The notes under the pieces were generated by a model. That model saw nothing but the letters and a program-made list of their open reading frames with translations. It searched no databases and was not told the origin of the DNA. Positions 1-10,063 of a DNA stretch of 64,000 nt are shown here, one piece after another. Each line of letters begins with the position of its first letter. Within the stretch, counting starts at the first letter, position 1. The stretch comes from Halorubrum sp. CSM-61 (GTDB taxonomy: Archaea > Halobacteriota > Halobacteria > Halobacteriales > Haloferacaceae): positions 101,993 through 165,992 of the forward strand of contig NZ_RJJW01000009.1 of NCBI RefSeq assembly GCF_003781945.1. The letters run 5' to 3'. The position numbers and the translations under genes are program-made.

Positions 1-407
1 GGGACGAGGTAGTTCTCGCCGCCCGCGGCGTGGAAGGCGTCGTAGTCGTAGCCGGCCTCGGGGCCCTCGTACGGGAGGTCGGGAACCTGCGTCAGGTCGA
101 TGGCCATCTCCGTCGGCGGGGCGGTCGCGTCGGCGAGCGGGACGGCTTCGGGCTCGCCCTCTCCGCCCGCGTCGGCGTCTCGGCCGGGGTCCGCGACGCC
201 TCGGTAGTGGGTCGGGACGCCCTCGTCTTCCAACAGTTCGAAGTTGAACGCGCCCATCGCGCAGAGGCTCGCGCCCTTCCGCGGGATCGCGTCCGGCATC
301 TGCCCCCAGTCGAACACCGAGTAGGCGTCCGTGAAGACGAACCGGCCGCGGCCGAGCGCGTCGGCGGTCGCGGGCTCGTCGACGCGGAACTCCTTGACGC
401 TCGTCAT
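1..407 (-). CDS. purC: SAICAR synthetase (PurC), 3' part outside window
   Basis: Phosphoribosylaminoimidazole-succinocarboxamide synthase joins aspartate to CAIR in purine synthesis (cytoplasm). The reverse strand starts at ATG 405-407 and reads [16 protein letters not shown], then [20 protein letters not shown] and a [17 protein letters not shown] stretch. This is the haloarchaeal PurC N-terminus, with the conserved nucleotide-binding DxYSVFDWG segment. About 135 codons are present and the frame runs off the left edge, so the C-terminal half is not visible. A 15-residue insertion rich in Gly, Glu and Ala (near residues 75-90) looks like a disordered halophilic loop. It is divergent from trm56. 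Identity comes from remembered family sequence; a diverged paralogue is unlikely. Confidence 0.88.
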   Translation of the reverse strand, partial: MTSVKEFRVDEPATADALGRGRFVFTDAYSVFDWGQMPDAIPRKGASLCAMGAFNFELLEDEGVPTHYRGVADPGRDADAGGEGEPEAVPLADATAPPTEMAIDLTQVPDLPYEGPEAGYDYDAFHAAGGENYLV

Positions 408-577
408 ACCCGATCCGGTGACCGCCTCCCCAATGAATCTTTCACTTACGTGGTCACCTCTCGACTCTGCCTCGATAAACGATCCATAAGTGTGTGGTAA
501 CAGCGGCGAACCGCAAACGGGAGCCGCCGCCGAGTTCGCATCGAAAGGACCACGCCGCTCGCGGGCGCACGGCCGGT

Positions 578-1231
578 ATGCACGATGCGCGCGAGGTCGT
601 CGTCCTCCGGTACGGTCACCGGCCGGGACGCGACGACCGCATGACGACGCACGTCGGGCTCACGGCCCGAGCGCTCGGCGCCGACCGGGTGATCTTCCCC
701 GACAACGCCGGGCAGTCGGCGGAGACGGTGCGGGACATCACCGATAGGTTCGGCGGCCCGTTCGCGGTCGAGCTCCGCGGCGACCAGAAGGCGATCGTCC
801 GGAACTGGAAGGGGACCGTCGTCCACCTCACGATGTACGGCGAGCGCGTCCAGGACGTGGAGAGGGATGTCCGGGAGTCGATCGGGCTCGACGGCGAGTC
901 GACGCCCCGCGACCTCCTCGTCGTGGTCGGCGGCGAGAAGGTCCCGTGGGCGCTGTACGAGCGCGCCGACTTCAACGTGGGCGTGACGAACCAGCCGCAC
1001 TCCGAGGTCGCCGGGCTCGCGGTCTTTCTCGACCGGCTGTTCCAAGGCGCCGAGCTGGACCGTGAGTGGGAAAACGCCGACCGGCGGGTGCTGCCGGAGG
1101 CGACCGGAAAAACGGTGATCGACGCCGACGAGGGGGGAGGAGGCGACGGCGAGGAAGCCGAACCCGGCGCCGACGATTCCGGGACCGACGACTCCGGGAC
1201 CGACGATTCCGGGATCGCCGACTGCGGCTGA
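578..1231 (+). CDS. trm56: tRNA (cytidine(56)-2'-O)-methyltransferase
   Basis: Archaeal SPOUT-class enzyme that methylates the ribose of C56 in the T-loop of tRNA using SAM. The protein (217 aa) begins [19 protein letters not shown], the typical aTrm56 start, followed by the [14 protein letters not shown] segment. The SPOUT knot region near residues 105-150 contains [12 protein letters not shown] and [20 protein letters not shown]. An in-frame start 28 codons upstream would add a basic, non-conserved tail, so the internal ATG at 578 was chosen. The last 40 residues are an acidic extension containing three near-identical 15-bp tandem repeats (reading DDSGT). The next feature downstream is a degraded kinase fragment. 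Function is confident from family resemblance. Confidence 0.9.
   Translation: MHDAREVVVLRYGHRPGRDDRMTTHVGLTARALGADRVIFPDNAGQSAETVRDITDRFGGPFAVELRGDQKAIVRNWKGTVVHLTMYGERVQDVERDVRESIGLDGESTPRDLLVVVGGEKVPWALYERADFNVGVTNQPHSEVAGLAVFLDRLFQGAELDREWENADRRVLPEATGKTVIDADEGGGGDGEEAEPGADDSGTDDSGTDDSGIADCG
1171..1215 (+). repeat. 15-bp tandem repeat in trm56 tail
   Basis: Three consecutive near-perfect copies of a GACGAYTCCGGGACC unit encode [14 protein letters not shown] at the C-terminus of the Trm56-like protein. They lie beyond the conserved SPOUT domain, so length variation here would be tolerated. Confidence 0.8.
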
Positions 1232-1339
1232 GCCGCCCTACTCGTCGTAGTCGCCGCGCTTCGATCTCCGTTTCGATCCCCGGTTCGATTCTCGATTCGA
1301 CTCCCGATCGACGACTTCCGGCGTGCCGCTCAGGATGCC

Positions 1340-1707
1340 GCGGATCCCCGACATCAGCTCGCCGACGGCGATCCCCTCTCCGTGAGCGTGGTCGGCTTCG
1401 AGACGGCGATCGAGGAGGGCGTGGAGAACGCGGTCAAACACAACGACTCCCCGAGCCCGACGGTCCGGATACGGGTCGAGCGCAGGGACGGAGAGTGGAT
1501 CGAGATCGAGATCGAAGACGACGGTCCGGGCATCCCGGAACACGAGACCCACGTGCTCGAACGCGGCGAGACGTCGCTGAAGCACGCGGACCGGCTCGGG
1601 ATCTGGCTGATGTACTGGTCGTGAGCAGGGCCGGCGGGGAGTTCTCGGTGGAGGCGCCCGAGGGGGGCGGAACGCTCCTCCGGATGGCCGTCCCGGCGAA
1701 TCCCTGA
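1340..1707 (+). pseudogene. Sensor histidine kinase remnant (HATPase domain), frameshifted
   Basis: Only the ATPase end of a kinase remains. In frame from about 1352 the translation gives ADGDPLSVSVVGFETAIEEG, then the N-box VENAVKHND and the G1 box EIEDDGPGIPEHE, then ERGETSLKHADRLGIWLMYWS and a stop at 1622-1624. In the +1 frame the text continues SRAGGEFSVEAPEGGGTLLR to a stop at 1705-1707. Adding one base near 1620 (TCG-GTG-AGC instead of TCGTGAGC) would restore a normal G2/C-terminal HATPase sequence. No PAS or HisKA region precedes it, so it is both 5'-truncated and frameshifted. A sequencing error could explain the frameshift but not the missing N-terminus. Confidence 0.75.
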
Positions 1708-1750
1708 CGACGCGCTCCTGACGACGCGCCCCTGACCGTACCGGGCGAGT

Positions 1751-2812
1751 TCACAGCGCCCGCTTCGACCGGAGCCGGGCGAGCCGCGTCCGCGCCTCCT
1801 GCCGGCTCGTCCCCCGCACCCGCCCGGTCTCGGCGTCAGCCATCGAGACGAGCGAGAGCCGGTCGAGGAGGGGCGGCCAGTCGGCGGCGCCCGCGGCGTC
1901 GCTGGCGAACGCGACCGCGTTGCCGAGCCCGTCGCGCTCGGCGGCTCCGGCCCGCGCGACTGCCCCGTCCGCGTCCCGACGACCGCCGGCGACGTAGAAC
2001 CGGTCGCCGACGGCGGCCGGGATCCACGCCGGCAGGAGCAGGGCCCAGAGCGCGACGCCCCCGACCGCGTACGCCCACGAGGGGATCCGGTCGCGCTCCG
2101 GTTCGTACCCGTGGATCCGGTTGACGCGTCGGTCCGCCGCGGTGCGCTCGCCGCGCCGCCCGACGAGCAGCGTCGCGAGGAGCGCCACCGTCTCGACGGC
2201 CCCGAGCGCCGGGAGCAGCGCGGTCGCGACGAGCGCCTCCCGGGTCCGGAGCCGGACGAGCGCGTGGCGGAGCGCCGCGTCGCGGTCGGCCTTCGGCAGG
2301 GAGAGCAGGCGGGTCGAGACGACGAGCCGCGAGCCGCGGTGACCGTCGGCGACGGCGACGTTGGCGGCGTCGGCGCGCACCACCGTCACCCGGGGGGCGT
2401 CGACGCCGACCTCGCCCGCGAGGGTCGCGACGCGGTCCGCGACGAAGTCGGCCGGGCGGTCGTCGAGTTCGGCCTCGGGGAGCCGGGCGATCCGGCGGTC
2501 GACGACGATGGGCCCGAGGAGCGCGGAGCCGCCGAGCCCGACGACGACGGCGGCGAGGAGTCCCCCGAGAGCCCCCGGGCCGGCCACGTCGAGGCCGGCC
2601 GGTCCGAGGAGTGCGGCGGCGGGGACCAGCGGGAGGGCGGCCAGCAGGACGGGGACGGAGAGCAGCGCGAGCGCGCCGGCGGCTCGGCGGACCCGCGTTC
2701 CGGCTCCCGAGGAGCCGGACCCGCCGGTCCCACTCGATACGTCCGACTCGCTCGACTCGTCCGGTCGCGCTGACGAGTCCGACCCCTCCCCCGTGACCCC
2801 GGTCGATGCCAT
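1751..2812 (-). CDS. M48-like membrane protein without catalytic residues
   Basis: 353 aa with an acidic Ser/Asp-rich N-terminus (about 45 residues), a hydrophobic hairpin near residues 50-100, an M48/HtpX-like region, and two further membrane segments near 200 and 250. It follows the HtpX pattern: DAPRVTVVRADAANVAVADG matches the usual VDSPxxNAFA strand, and RLVVSTRLLSLPKADRDAAL matches the helix before the zinc motif. Where HELAH is expected it reads HALVR, losing the catalytic Glu and second His. The downstream ExxxD ligand region reads RRDADGAVARA. It is therefore probably a pseudopeptidase with a scaffold or sensing role; that role is inference. Start ATG 2810-2812 was chosen over one 6 codons upstream. 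It is divergent from tfe. Confidence 0.7.
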   Translation of the reverse strand: MASTGVTGEGSDSSARPDESSESDVSSGTGGSGSSGAGTRVRRAAGALALLSVPVLLAALPLVPAAALLGPAGLDVAGPGALGGLLAAVVVGLGGSALLGPIVVDRRIARLPEAELDDRPADFVADRVATLAGEVGVDAPRVTVVRADAANVAVADGHRGSRLVVSTRLLSLPKADRDAALRHALVRLRTREALVATALLPALGAVETVALLATLLVGRRGERTAADRRVNRIHGYEPERDRIPSWAYAVGGVALWALLLPAWIPAAVGDRFYVAGGRRDADGAVARAGAAERDGLGNAVAFASDAAGAADWPPLLDRLSLVSMADAETGRVRGTSRQEARTRLARLRSKRAL

Positions 2813-2907
2813 ACGACCGTGTCCTGTCACACGCCGGGTAAAGCTTTGCCGGAGGCGGTCGGGAGCGGGACCCCCGACAACCGCGGGCGGCGGTCACCGC
2901 TCCTTCC

Positions 2908-2922
2908 GGAGCTTTTAACCCG
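2908..2922 (+). promoter_or_regulatory. TATA-like box of the tfe operon
   Basis: GCTTTTAACC (2911-2920) lies about 30 bp before the tfe ATG at 2945. This is the spacing of an archaeal TATA box driving a nearly leaderless transcript. Confidence 0.55.
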
Positions 2923-2944
2923 GTTCCTCCACCAGATCCACGTA

Positions 2945-3469
2945 ATGGCTTTTGAGGATCTACTGAACGACCCCGTCATCCAGAAGTACCTCCACGAGCT
3001 GGTGGGGCCGACGGGGATGCCGGTCGCGGCCGCGCCGCCCGACGGCGAGGTCACCGACGAGGAGCTGGCGGAGGAGCTCGGACTGGAGCTCAACGACGTC
3101 CGACGCGCCCTGTTCATCCTCTACGAGAACGACCTCGCCACCTACCGCCGGGTGCGCGACGAGGACTCGGGATGGCTCACGTACCTCTGGACGTTCCACT
3201 ACGACAACATCCCGGAGAACCTCGAAGAGGAGATGTACCGCCTGCTCGACGCCTTAGAGGAGCGCGAGGAGTACGAGCGCACCCACGAGTTCTACCTCTG
3301 TGAGGTGTGTTCGATCCGCTTCGAGTTCGGCGAGGCGATGGACTTCGGCTTCGAGTGCCCCGAGTGCGGCTCTCCCGTCGAGGCGATGGACAACGACCGG
3401 CTCCGCGAGGCGATGGGCCAGCGCGTCGAGAAGCTCCGTGACGAGCTCAACGCGGACGTGACGGGCTGA
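2945..3469 (+). CDS. tfe: Transcription initiation factor TFE (TFIIE-alpha)
   Basis: TFE helps RNA polymerase open promoter DNA and stabilises TBP/TFB initiation complexes. The 174-aa protein starts MAFEDLLNDPVIQKYLHELV. It has an N-terminal winged helix (about 1-90, with VTDEELAEELGLELNDVRRA and LFILYENDLATYRR), a linker, and a C-terminal zinc ribbon with two CxxC pairs (LCEVCSIRFEF and FECPECGSPVEAMD). An upstream in-frame start exists but would extend into non-conserved sequence; ATG 2945 fits both the family and the TATA box. Its TGA overlaps the next ATG by one base, so it is translationally coupled to the DUF2110 gene. Confidence 0.93.
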   Translation: MAFEDLLNDPVIQKYLHELVGPTGMPVAAAPPDGEVTDEELAEELGLELNDVRRALFILYENDLATYRRVRDEDSGWLTYLWTFHYDNIPENLEEEMYRLLDALEEREEYERTHEFYLCEVCSIRFEFGEAMDFGFECPECGSPVEAMDNDRLREAMGQRVEKLRDELNADVTG

Positions 3470-4164
3470 TGGTCGTCCTCGCAACCAAGTGCTACGTCGA
3501 GGGCGACGCCCGCGACCGCGCGCTCGACGGCATGAACTCGCTGGTCGCCAACGACGTCGGCGAGCTCGACGTCGACTGGCACGTCGGCGTCCGCGACGAC
3601 GACTTCGTGCAGGTGGACGTGAGCGGCGAGGACGCCGAGGTCGCCCGCAACGTCCTCGCGGAGACGTGGGGCGAGATCGTCTCCCACGACGAGGGGCTGG
3701 AGGCCGGCGAGGAGTACGTCGGGACCCTCGAGTCGTGGGACGACGACGGCTTCGTCCTCGACGCCGGCGTCGACGTGCGGATCCCGGCCGACGATATCGG
3801 CCTCGGCAGGGGCTCGCCCGAGCAGGTCGTCGAGCGGTTCGGGCTGGTTCAGCACCTCCCCGTCCGATTCGTCTACGGCGGCGACGTCGGCGACCCCGAC
3901 TCGGAGCCGAGCCGGCTGGCGGACGCCGAGCGCGACCGCCTGTACGACTGGCAGCGCGGCGACGGTCGCCTCAACGTCAACTCCGCGACCCGCGGCGAGG
4001 TCCGAGCGACCGTGAACCGCGCGGGCCACGCGCAGGACATCGTCACCGTCGAGCGGCTGGGGCTCTTGGAACAGAGCGTCGTCTGCACCGAGGACACCGA
4101 CCCGCCGGGGCTGTTGGCCGCGATCGGCTCGTACCTCCCGGCCGAGATGCGCTGCGTCGTCTGA
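3469..4164 (+). CDS. DUF2110 family protein
   Basis: 231 aa, starting MVVLATKCYVEGDARDRALD. DUF2110 proteins are archaeal, of unknown function, and conserved next to tfe. This placement is repeated here with a one-base TGATG overlap, suggesting a role tied to transcription or RNA (inference). The sequence is very acidic. An S1/OB-like beta-rich stretch may lie near residues 80-115 (GTLESWDDDGFVLDAGVDVR). No catalytic motif, signal or membrane segment is visible. The downstream lipoprotein gene starts 4 bases after its stop. Confidence 0.85.
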   Translation: MVVLATKCYVEGDARDRALDGMNSLVANDVGELDVDWHVGVRDDDFVQVDVSGEDAEVARNVLAETWGEIVSHDEGLEAGEEYVGTLESWDDDGFVLDAGVDVRIPADDIGLGRGSPEQVVERFGLVQHLPVRFVYGGDVGDPDSEPSRLADAERDRLYDWQRGDGRLNVNSATRGEVRATVNRAGHAQDIVTVERLGLLEQSVVCTEDTDPPGLLAAIGSYLPAEMRCVV

Positions 4165-4167
4165 CCC

Positions 4168-4935
4168 GTGAACCGACGTTTCGCCCTCGCGCTCGCGGTC
4201 GTCGCGCTGCTCGCCGTCAGCGCCGGCTGTCTCACCTACGTCAACGACGGGGGCGAGGTCGCGAACGAGACGCTCGACGCCGAGCCGCCACACGCGTACG
4301 ACTTCGAGACCGAGCGCGACGCGGCGATCAACCTGTCGACCGGGACGCGGTACACCGCGGTGTACGACGTCTCCGGCGTCGACGAGATACGGTTCTACCG
4401 GCAGACCCCGTACGCGGGCGACCAGCCCTTCGAGTTCGACGCGTTCCGGTACCAGTACCCCGACGGCGAGGTGGTGAACGGGAGCGAGTTCCGCGCCCGC
4501 GGCGGCGAGATCGAGCGCACCCCGGACGAGACGTGGGTCCGGTTCGGCGACGGGATGGAGGGCGGGCGGATGGCCCTCTCGGCGTCCGGGTCGCCCCGCC
4601 GGTTCAGCACGCTCACCTACGTCGAGGGGTCGTACGCGGTGACGCTCCCGCCCGGGTTCAGCACCGATATGCCGATCGTCGGGCACGTGTCGCCGCGCGG
4701 CCACGAGGTCGAGACGGTCGACGGTCGCGACCGGATCACGTGGGACTCGGTCACGAGCGGGTCGGTCGTAGTCCAGTCGTACCGCGAGACCGACCTGCTC
4801 GTCTTCGGGGTGATCCTCGCGATCGCCGCGGTCGCCGCGGTGATCGGGACCGCGTACTTCCGGCGACAGCTGGAGGAGCTCCGCGACCGTCGCCGAGAGC
4901 TGGGGCTCGGCGTGTACGAAGACGAGGACGAATAA
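4168..4935 (+). CDS. DUF5803 family membrane-anchored lipoprotein-like protein
   Basis: 255 aa with a GTG start three bases after the DUF2110 stop. It has an N-terminal hydrophobic signal ending in a lipobox-like VSAGC (Cys22) and a beta-rich exported domain containing FEFDAFRYQYPDGEVVNGSE and TLTYVEGSYAVTLPPGF. A single C-terminal membrane helix (LLVFGVILAIAAVAAVIGTA, about 210-230) precedes a basic/acidic cytosolic tail. This layout matches the haloarchaeal DUF5803 family, whose function is unknown. It probably faces outwards, anchored at both ends. It sits in the tfe series by proximity rather than clear function. Confidence 0.8.
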   Translation: MNRRFALALAVVALLAVSAGCLTYVNDGGEVANETLDAEPPHAYDFETERDAAINLSTGTRYTAVYDVSGVDEIRFYRQTPYAGDQPFEFDAFRYQYPDGEVVNGSEFRARGGEIERTPDETWVRFGDGMEGGRMALSASGSPRRFSTLTYVEGSYAVTLPPGFSTDMPIVGHVSPRGHEVETVDGRDRITWDSVTSGSVVVQSYRETDLLVFGVILAIAAVAAVIGTAYFRRQLEELRDRRRELGLGVYEDEDE

Positions 4936-4973
4936 CTGACGCCCTTTTTCAGTGTGCGACGCCTTGTGCGGGT

Positions 4974-5669
<696 letters not shown>

Positions 5670-5692
5670 GGAAGCGGTCCGAGACCGGAGAC

Positions 5693-5806
5693 CTAGCGGT
5701 ACAGGTACGCGAGCCACACCGCGGTGATCACGAGGCTCGCGACGAGCACGGCGGTCGCGGTCGCGTCGATCGGGAGCGGCTCGGTCGGGGCGGCTTCGAG
5801 GATCAT
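5693..5806 (-). CDS. Small single-pass membrane protein (37 aa)
   Basis: MILEAAPTEPLPIDATATAV is followed by one hydrophobic helix, VLVASLVITAVWLAYLY. It lies in the 227-bp gap between the cinA-like gene and the NAD-kinase-like gene, on the opposite strand, with a T/A-rich box (TTTAAG, plus strand CTTAAA at 5831-5836) about 27 bp upstream. No function is recognised. The promoter spacing and clean membrane helix argue that it is real, but it is too short for certainty. Confidence 0.5.
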   Translation of the reverse strand: MILEAAPTEPLPIDATATAVLVASLVITAVWLAYLYR

Positions 5807-5896
5807 GACTCGCGCTTGTTCTGGGGGCGTCTTAAACGTTGATCTTCCGGCGGCGAGACGCGTCCCGCTTAAGTCCGCGCCGCCGAAGGACCGGAC

Positions 5897-7024
5897 ATGC
5901 ACGTCGGATTCGTGATGAACCCCGTCGCCGGAATGGGCGGCCGCGTCGGGCTCAAGGGCACCGACGGGAAGGTGGCGGAGGCGGTCGCGCGGGGCGCGGA
6001 GCCCCGGGCGCCGGACCGCGCGCGACGGGCGCTGGATCGGCTCGCCGCGGTCGCCCCCGAGACGCGCGTCTCGACCGCCGCCGACCCCATGGGCGAGCGG
6101 CTGGTCCGCGAAGCGGGCTTCGAGCCGGCCCGCGTGGTCGACCCGTTCGGCGACGACCGCGGCGACGGGGCGGACCCGCCTGGCCCCACGGAGACGACCG
6201 CCGAGCACACCGCGCGCGTCGTCGAGGCGTTCGCCGGGGGAGACGACGCCGCGGGCCCCGTGGACCTCGTTCTGTTCGTCGGCGGCGACGGCACGGCGAC
6301 CGACGTGGCGACGGCGCTCGAACGGACCGGAACCGAGGTCCCGATGCTCGGCGTTCCGGCCGGTGTGAAGGTGTACTCGTCCGTGTTCGCCGTCTCGCCC
6401 GAGGACGCCGCGGAGGTCGCGGCCGCCTTCTCCCGGACCGAGCGCCGCGAGGTGATGGACATCGACGAGGACGCCTACCGGGAGGGCGAGGTCCACCCGG
6501 AGCTTCGCGCGGTCGCGCGCGTCCCGGTCGCCGACGACCTCCAGTCGTCGAAACAGACCGCGAGCGGGACCGTCGAGTCGCTGGCCGAGGGCGTCGCCGA
6601 CGACATCCGCGCCCGCGAGGGGGAGGGCGTCACCTTCGTGCTCGGTCCCGGCTCGACGGTCGGCGCGATCAAGGCGGAACTGGGGTTCGAGCCGTCGCCG
6701 ATCGGGGTCGACGTGTGGCGCGACGGCGAGGTGGTGGTCCGGGACGGGACCGAGCGGGAGATCCTCGACGCGCTCGGCGAGGAGAACGTGATCGTCGTCT
6801 CGCCGATCGGCGGGCAGGGGTTCGTCTTCGGCCGGGGAAACCCGCAGCTGTCGCCGGCGGTGATCCGGCGCTGCGACCTGCGGATCGTCGCCTCGCGAGC
6901 GAAGCTCGACGACGTGCGCGCGCTCCGCGTCGACACCGACGATCCCGACCTCGACGCGGAGCTCGCCGGCTGGGTGCGCGTCCGCGTCGGCAAGTTCGAG
7001 ACGCGGATGATGAAGATCGCCTGA
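5897..7024 (+). CDS. ATP-NAD kinase family protein (AcoX/COG3199-like)
   Basis: 375 aa. It starts MHVGFVMNPVAGMGGRVGLK, the glycine-rich NPVAGMGG motif of the ATP-NAD/AcoX kinase branch. The kinase signature VDLVLFVGGDGTATDV (GGDGT, near 130) follows, with LGVPAGVKVYSSVFAVSPEDA after it. A second half contains FVLGPGSTVGAIKAELGF and VVSPIGGQGFVFGRGNPQLSP. Family members resemble NAD kinase, but this COG3199 branch is largely uncharacterised, so NADP+ synthesis is only a possibility. A loop near residues 90-120 is a lineage-specific acidic insertion. CTTAAG (5867-5872) lies about 27 bp before the ATG, consistent with a leaderless message. Confidence 0.85.
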   Translation: MHVGFVMNPVAGMGGRVGLKGTDGKVAEAVARGAEPRAPDRARRALDRLAAVAPETRVSTAADPMGERLVREAGFEPARVVDPFGDDRGDGADPPGPTETTAEHTARVVEAFAGGDDAAGPVDLVLFVGGDGTATDVATALERTGTEVPMLGVPAGVKVYSSVFAVSPEDAAEVAAAFSRTERREVMDIDEDAYREGEVHPELRAVARVPVADDLQSSKQTASGTVESLAEGVADDIRAREGEGVTFVLGPGSTVGAIKAELGFEPSPIGVDVWRDGEVVVRDGTEREILDALGEENVIVVSPIGGQGFVFGRGNPQLSPAVIRRCDLRIVASRAKLDDVRALRVDTDDPDLDAELAGWVRVRVGKFETRMMKIA

Positions 7025-7231
7025 GAGACGGGAAACCGACGCCCCCGAACGCTCCGCGTCGACGGCGAAAACCCGCCCATGCGACGGCGTTTTAACCGCG
7101 GATGTTGTACCGTGCTATATGATGGCACAGATCGCCGCATCTCTCGAATCGCTCGGCGGAACAGGCGCCGACAGGGGCAACAGGCTTATTCCCGAACCGG
7201 GTGCAGTTAGGGACAACCCCCGCAGGGAATT

Positions 7232-9454
7232 ATGAACGAAGTCCAACTCGAAGTGGCGAAGGCGTACCCGAACGACTCGGGTCGCGGCATCGCCCGACTC
7301 GACCCCGACACGCTGTTGCACCTCAAGCTCTCGCCCGGCGATATCATCGAGATCGAGGGCGCGGAGACGACCGCCGCGAAGGTCTGGCGCGCGGACCGTC
7401 AGGACTGGAACACCGACACGGTCCGCGTCGACGGGTTCACCCGGCAGAACGCCGACGTGGGCATCGGCGAGCGCGTGACGATCCGGAAGGCGGAGGCAGA
7501 GAAGGCCGACAAGCTCGTGTTGGCCCCGCCCGAGGAGGCGTCGGTCCAGTTCGGTTCCGACGCCGCCGGCATGGTGAAACGCCAGATCCTCAAGCGCCCG
7601 GTCGTCGAGCGCGACATCGTCCCCGTGATGTCGTCGACGAACCACCCGTTCATGCGGTCGCCCGGGCAGGCGATCCCGCTGATCGCGGTGGAGACCGAGC
7701 CCGACGGCGTCTGCCTGATCACGGAGGACACCGAGGTCGAGCTGCGCGAGGAGCCGATCTCCGGGTTCGAGAAGACCGGCGGCGGGATCACCTACGAGGA
7801 CATCGGCGGCCTCCAGTCGGAGATCCAGCGCGTCCGCGAGATGGTGGAGCTGCCGATGAAACACCCGCAGATCTTCTCGAAGCTCGGGATCGAGCCGCCG
7901 CAGGGGGTCCTCCTGCACGGCCCGCCGGGCACCGGGAAGACCCTGCTCGCGAAGGCGGTCGCCAACGAGACCTCGGCGTCGTTCTTCTCGATCGCCGGCC
8001 CGGAGATCATCTCGAAGTACTACGGCGAGTCCGAACAGCAGCTCCGCGAGATCTTCGAGGACGCGAAAGAGGAGAGCCCGAGCATCATCTTCATCGACGA
8101 GCTCGACTCGATCGCGCCCAAGCGCGAGGACGTGACCGGCGAGGTCGAGCGCCGCGTCGTCGCCCAGCTGCTGACGATGATGGACGGGCTGGAGACGCGC
8201 GGACAGGTGATCGTCATCGGCGCGACCAACCGCGTCGACAGCGTCGACCCCGCGCTCCGCCGCCCGGGTCGGTTCGACCGCGAGATCGAGATCGGCGTCC
8301 CCGACGAGGTCGGTCGCAAGGAGATCCTCCAGATCCACACCCGCGGGATGCCGCTCTCGGACGACGTGAGCTTGGACCACCTCGCCGACGAGACCCACGG
8401 GTTCGTCGGCGCCGACATCGAGAGCCTCACCAAGGAGGCCGCGATGAAGGCGCTCCGACGGTACCTCCCCGAGATCGACTTAGACGAGGAGGAGGTGCCG
8501 CCGAGCCTCATCGACCGGATGATCGTCAAGCGCGACGACTTCTCGGGCGCGCTGAACGAGGTGGAGCCGTCGGCGATGCGCGAGGTGCTCGTCGAGCTGC
8601 CGAAGATCTCGTGGGACGACGTGGGCGGCCTCTCCGGCGCCAAACAGCAGGTCCAGGAGTCGGTGGAGTGGCCGCTCACCTCGCCGGAGAAGTTCGACCG
8701 GATGGGCGTCAGCGCCCCGAAGGGCGTGCTGCTGTACGGCCCGCCCGGCACCGGGAAGACGCTGATGGCGAAGGCGGTCGCCAACGAGACGAACGCGAAC
8801 TTCATCTCGGTCAGGGGCCCGCAGCTGCTCTCGAAGTGGGTCGGCGAGTCGGAGAAGGCGATCCGACAGACCTTCCGGAAGGCCCGGCAGGTGAGCCCGA
8901 CCGTCATCTTCTTCGACGAGCTCGACAGCCTCGCGCCCTCGCGGGGACAGGAGATGGGGAACAACGTCTCCGAGCGCGTCGTCAACCAGCTGCTCACCGA
9001 GCTCGACGGGTTAGAGGAGATGGGCGACGTGATGGTGATCGGCGCCACCAACCGCCCGGACATGATCGACCCCGCGCTGCTTCGCTCCGGCCGGTTCGAC
9101 CGGCTCGTGATGATCGGCCAGCCGGACCAGGAGGGCCGCGAGCGGATCCTCGAGATCCACACGCAGGACACGCCGCTCGCGCCCGACGTGAGCCTCCGCG
9201 AGATCGCGGAGATCACCGACGGCTACGTCGGCTCCGACCTGGAGGGAATCGCCCGCGAGGCCGCCATCGAGGCGCTGCGCGACGACGACGACGCGGAGGA
9301 GGTCGAGATGAAGCACTTCCGCCGCGCGATGGAGTCGGTGCGCCCCACGATCACCGACGACATCCTCTCGTACTACGAGGAGGTCGAAGAGCAGTTCAAG
9401 GGCGGCAGCGGCAACGCGATCCGCGACACCGGCGGCCGGATCGGATTCCAGTAG
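7232..9454 (+). CDS. cdc48: CDC48/p97-type double AAA+ ATPase
   Basis: 740 aa, the usual length for archaeal CDC48. It is a hexameric unfoldase that extracts proteins and can feed the proteasome. The N-domain (about 1-175) has the [20 protein letters not shown] double-psi barrel. D1 carries Walker A GPPGTGKT at 230-237 and Walker [15 protein letters not shown]2 carries a second GPPGTGKT near 503-510, Walker [13 protein letters not shown], and the SRH segments [20 protein letters not shown] and [13 protein letters not shown]. The C-terminus ends GRIGFQ without the eukaryotic HbYX tail. All visible catalytic residues are intact. It has its own promoter region, with a TTATTC box near 7185. Confidence 0.95.
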   Translation: MNEVQLEVAKAYPNDSGRGIARLDPDTLLHLKLSPGDIIEIEGAETTAAKVWRADRQDWNTDTVRVDGFTRQNADVGIGERVTIRKAEAEKADKLVLAPPEEASVQFGSDAAGMVKRQILKRPVVERDIVPVMSSTNHPFMRSPGQAIPLIAVETEPDGVCLITEDTEVELREEPISGFEKTGGGITYEDIGGLQSEIQRVREMVELPMKHPQIFSKLGIEPPQGVLLHGPPGTGKTLLAKAVANETSASFFSIAGPEIISKYYGESEQQLREIFEDAKEESPSIIFIDELDSIAPKREDVTGEVERRVVAQLLTMMDGLETRGQVIVIGATNRVDSVDPALRRPGRFDREIEIGVPDEVGRKEILQIHTRGMPLSDDVSLDHLADETHGFVGADIESLTKEAAMKALRRYLPEIDLDEEEVPPSLIDRMIVKRDDFSGALNEVEPSAMREVLVELPKISWDDVGGLSGAKQQVQESVEWPLTSPEKFDRMGVSAPKGVLLYGPPGTGKTLMAKAVANETNANFISVRGPQLLSKWVGESEKAIRQTFRKARQVSPTVIFFDELDSLAPSRGQEMGNNVSERVVNQLLTELDGLEEMGDVMVIGATNRPDMIDPALLRSGRFDRLVMIGQPDQEGRERILEIHTQDTPLAPDVSLREIAEITDGYVGSDLEGIAREAAIEALRDDDDAEEVEMKHFRRAMESVRPTITDDILSYYEEVEEQFKGGSGNAIRDTGGRIGFQ

Positions 9455-9529
9455 GGAGGCCGCCTCCGCGGCGCTCCGCTACCCGTCCCGTTCCGCGCCT
9501 TTTAACCCCGACAGCGACCAACGGCGGGT

Positions 9530-10063
9530 ATGTCCCAGCCGCGCGTCCCCGGCGGTGACGAGAACACGCTGGAGCTGCCGTGCGGGCAGACGATCGCGTC
9601 CGGCGAACTGGACCTCGGGATGCGCGAGTTCGAGTGCGACTGCGGCGAGACGCACGCGGTCGTGATGGACGTGCATCCCCCCGAGCGGTTCCTCCCTGAC
9701 TTCTTGGTCGAGGTGCTCCGCGAGGCGATCGAGACCACGAGCGAGGAGATGCCGGAGTTCGACACGCCGCACCTGCTCGGCGTGGTCTTGGAGGAGTTCC
9801 CGGAGGCCGTCGTCGCGCACGACGCCAGCGAGAACGCCGACGTGGGGTACGCGATGGCGTGGGTGACCGACTTCGACTCCCGCCGGCTCCACGAGATCGT
9901 CGTCGAGCTCGTCGTCGAGCTGATGGAACACGCCGTGAGCCACGCCGACGACGACGAGGCCCTCTCGGCGTTCGAACGAGAGATGGTCGAGTTCGACGTG
10001 AGCGAGTTCGTCGACCAGTACCGCGCCGAACGCGACCTCGAGGCCGAGGACCCGTACGCCTGA
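9530..10063 (+). CDS. DUF5815 family protein
   Basis: 177 aa, starting MSQPRVPGGDENTLELPCGQ. It has a small Cys-containing N-terminal part (LPCGQ, then FECDCGETHAVVMD), reminiscent of a minimal metal-binding ribbon, and a helical C-terminal half. It matches the haloarchaeal DUF5815 family, function unknown. CCTTTTAACC (about 9499-9508) lies about 28 bp before the ATG. It follows cdc48 by 75 bp, and that promoter makes separate transcription likely. Confidence 0.8.
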   Translation: MSQPRVPGGDENTLELPCGQTIASGELDLGMREFECDCGETHAVVMDVHPPERFLPDFLVEVLREAIETTSEEMPEFDTPHLLGVVLEEFPEAVVAHDASENADVGYAMAWVTDFDSRRLHEIVVELVVELMEHAVSHADDDEALSAFEREMVEFDVSEFVDQYRAERDLEAEDPYA

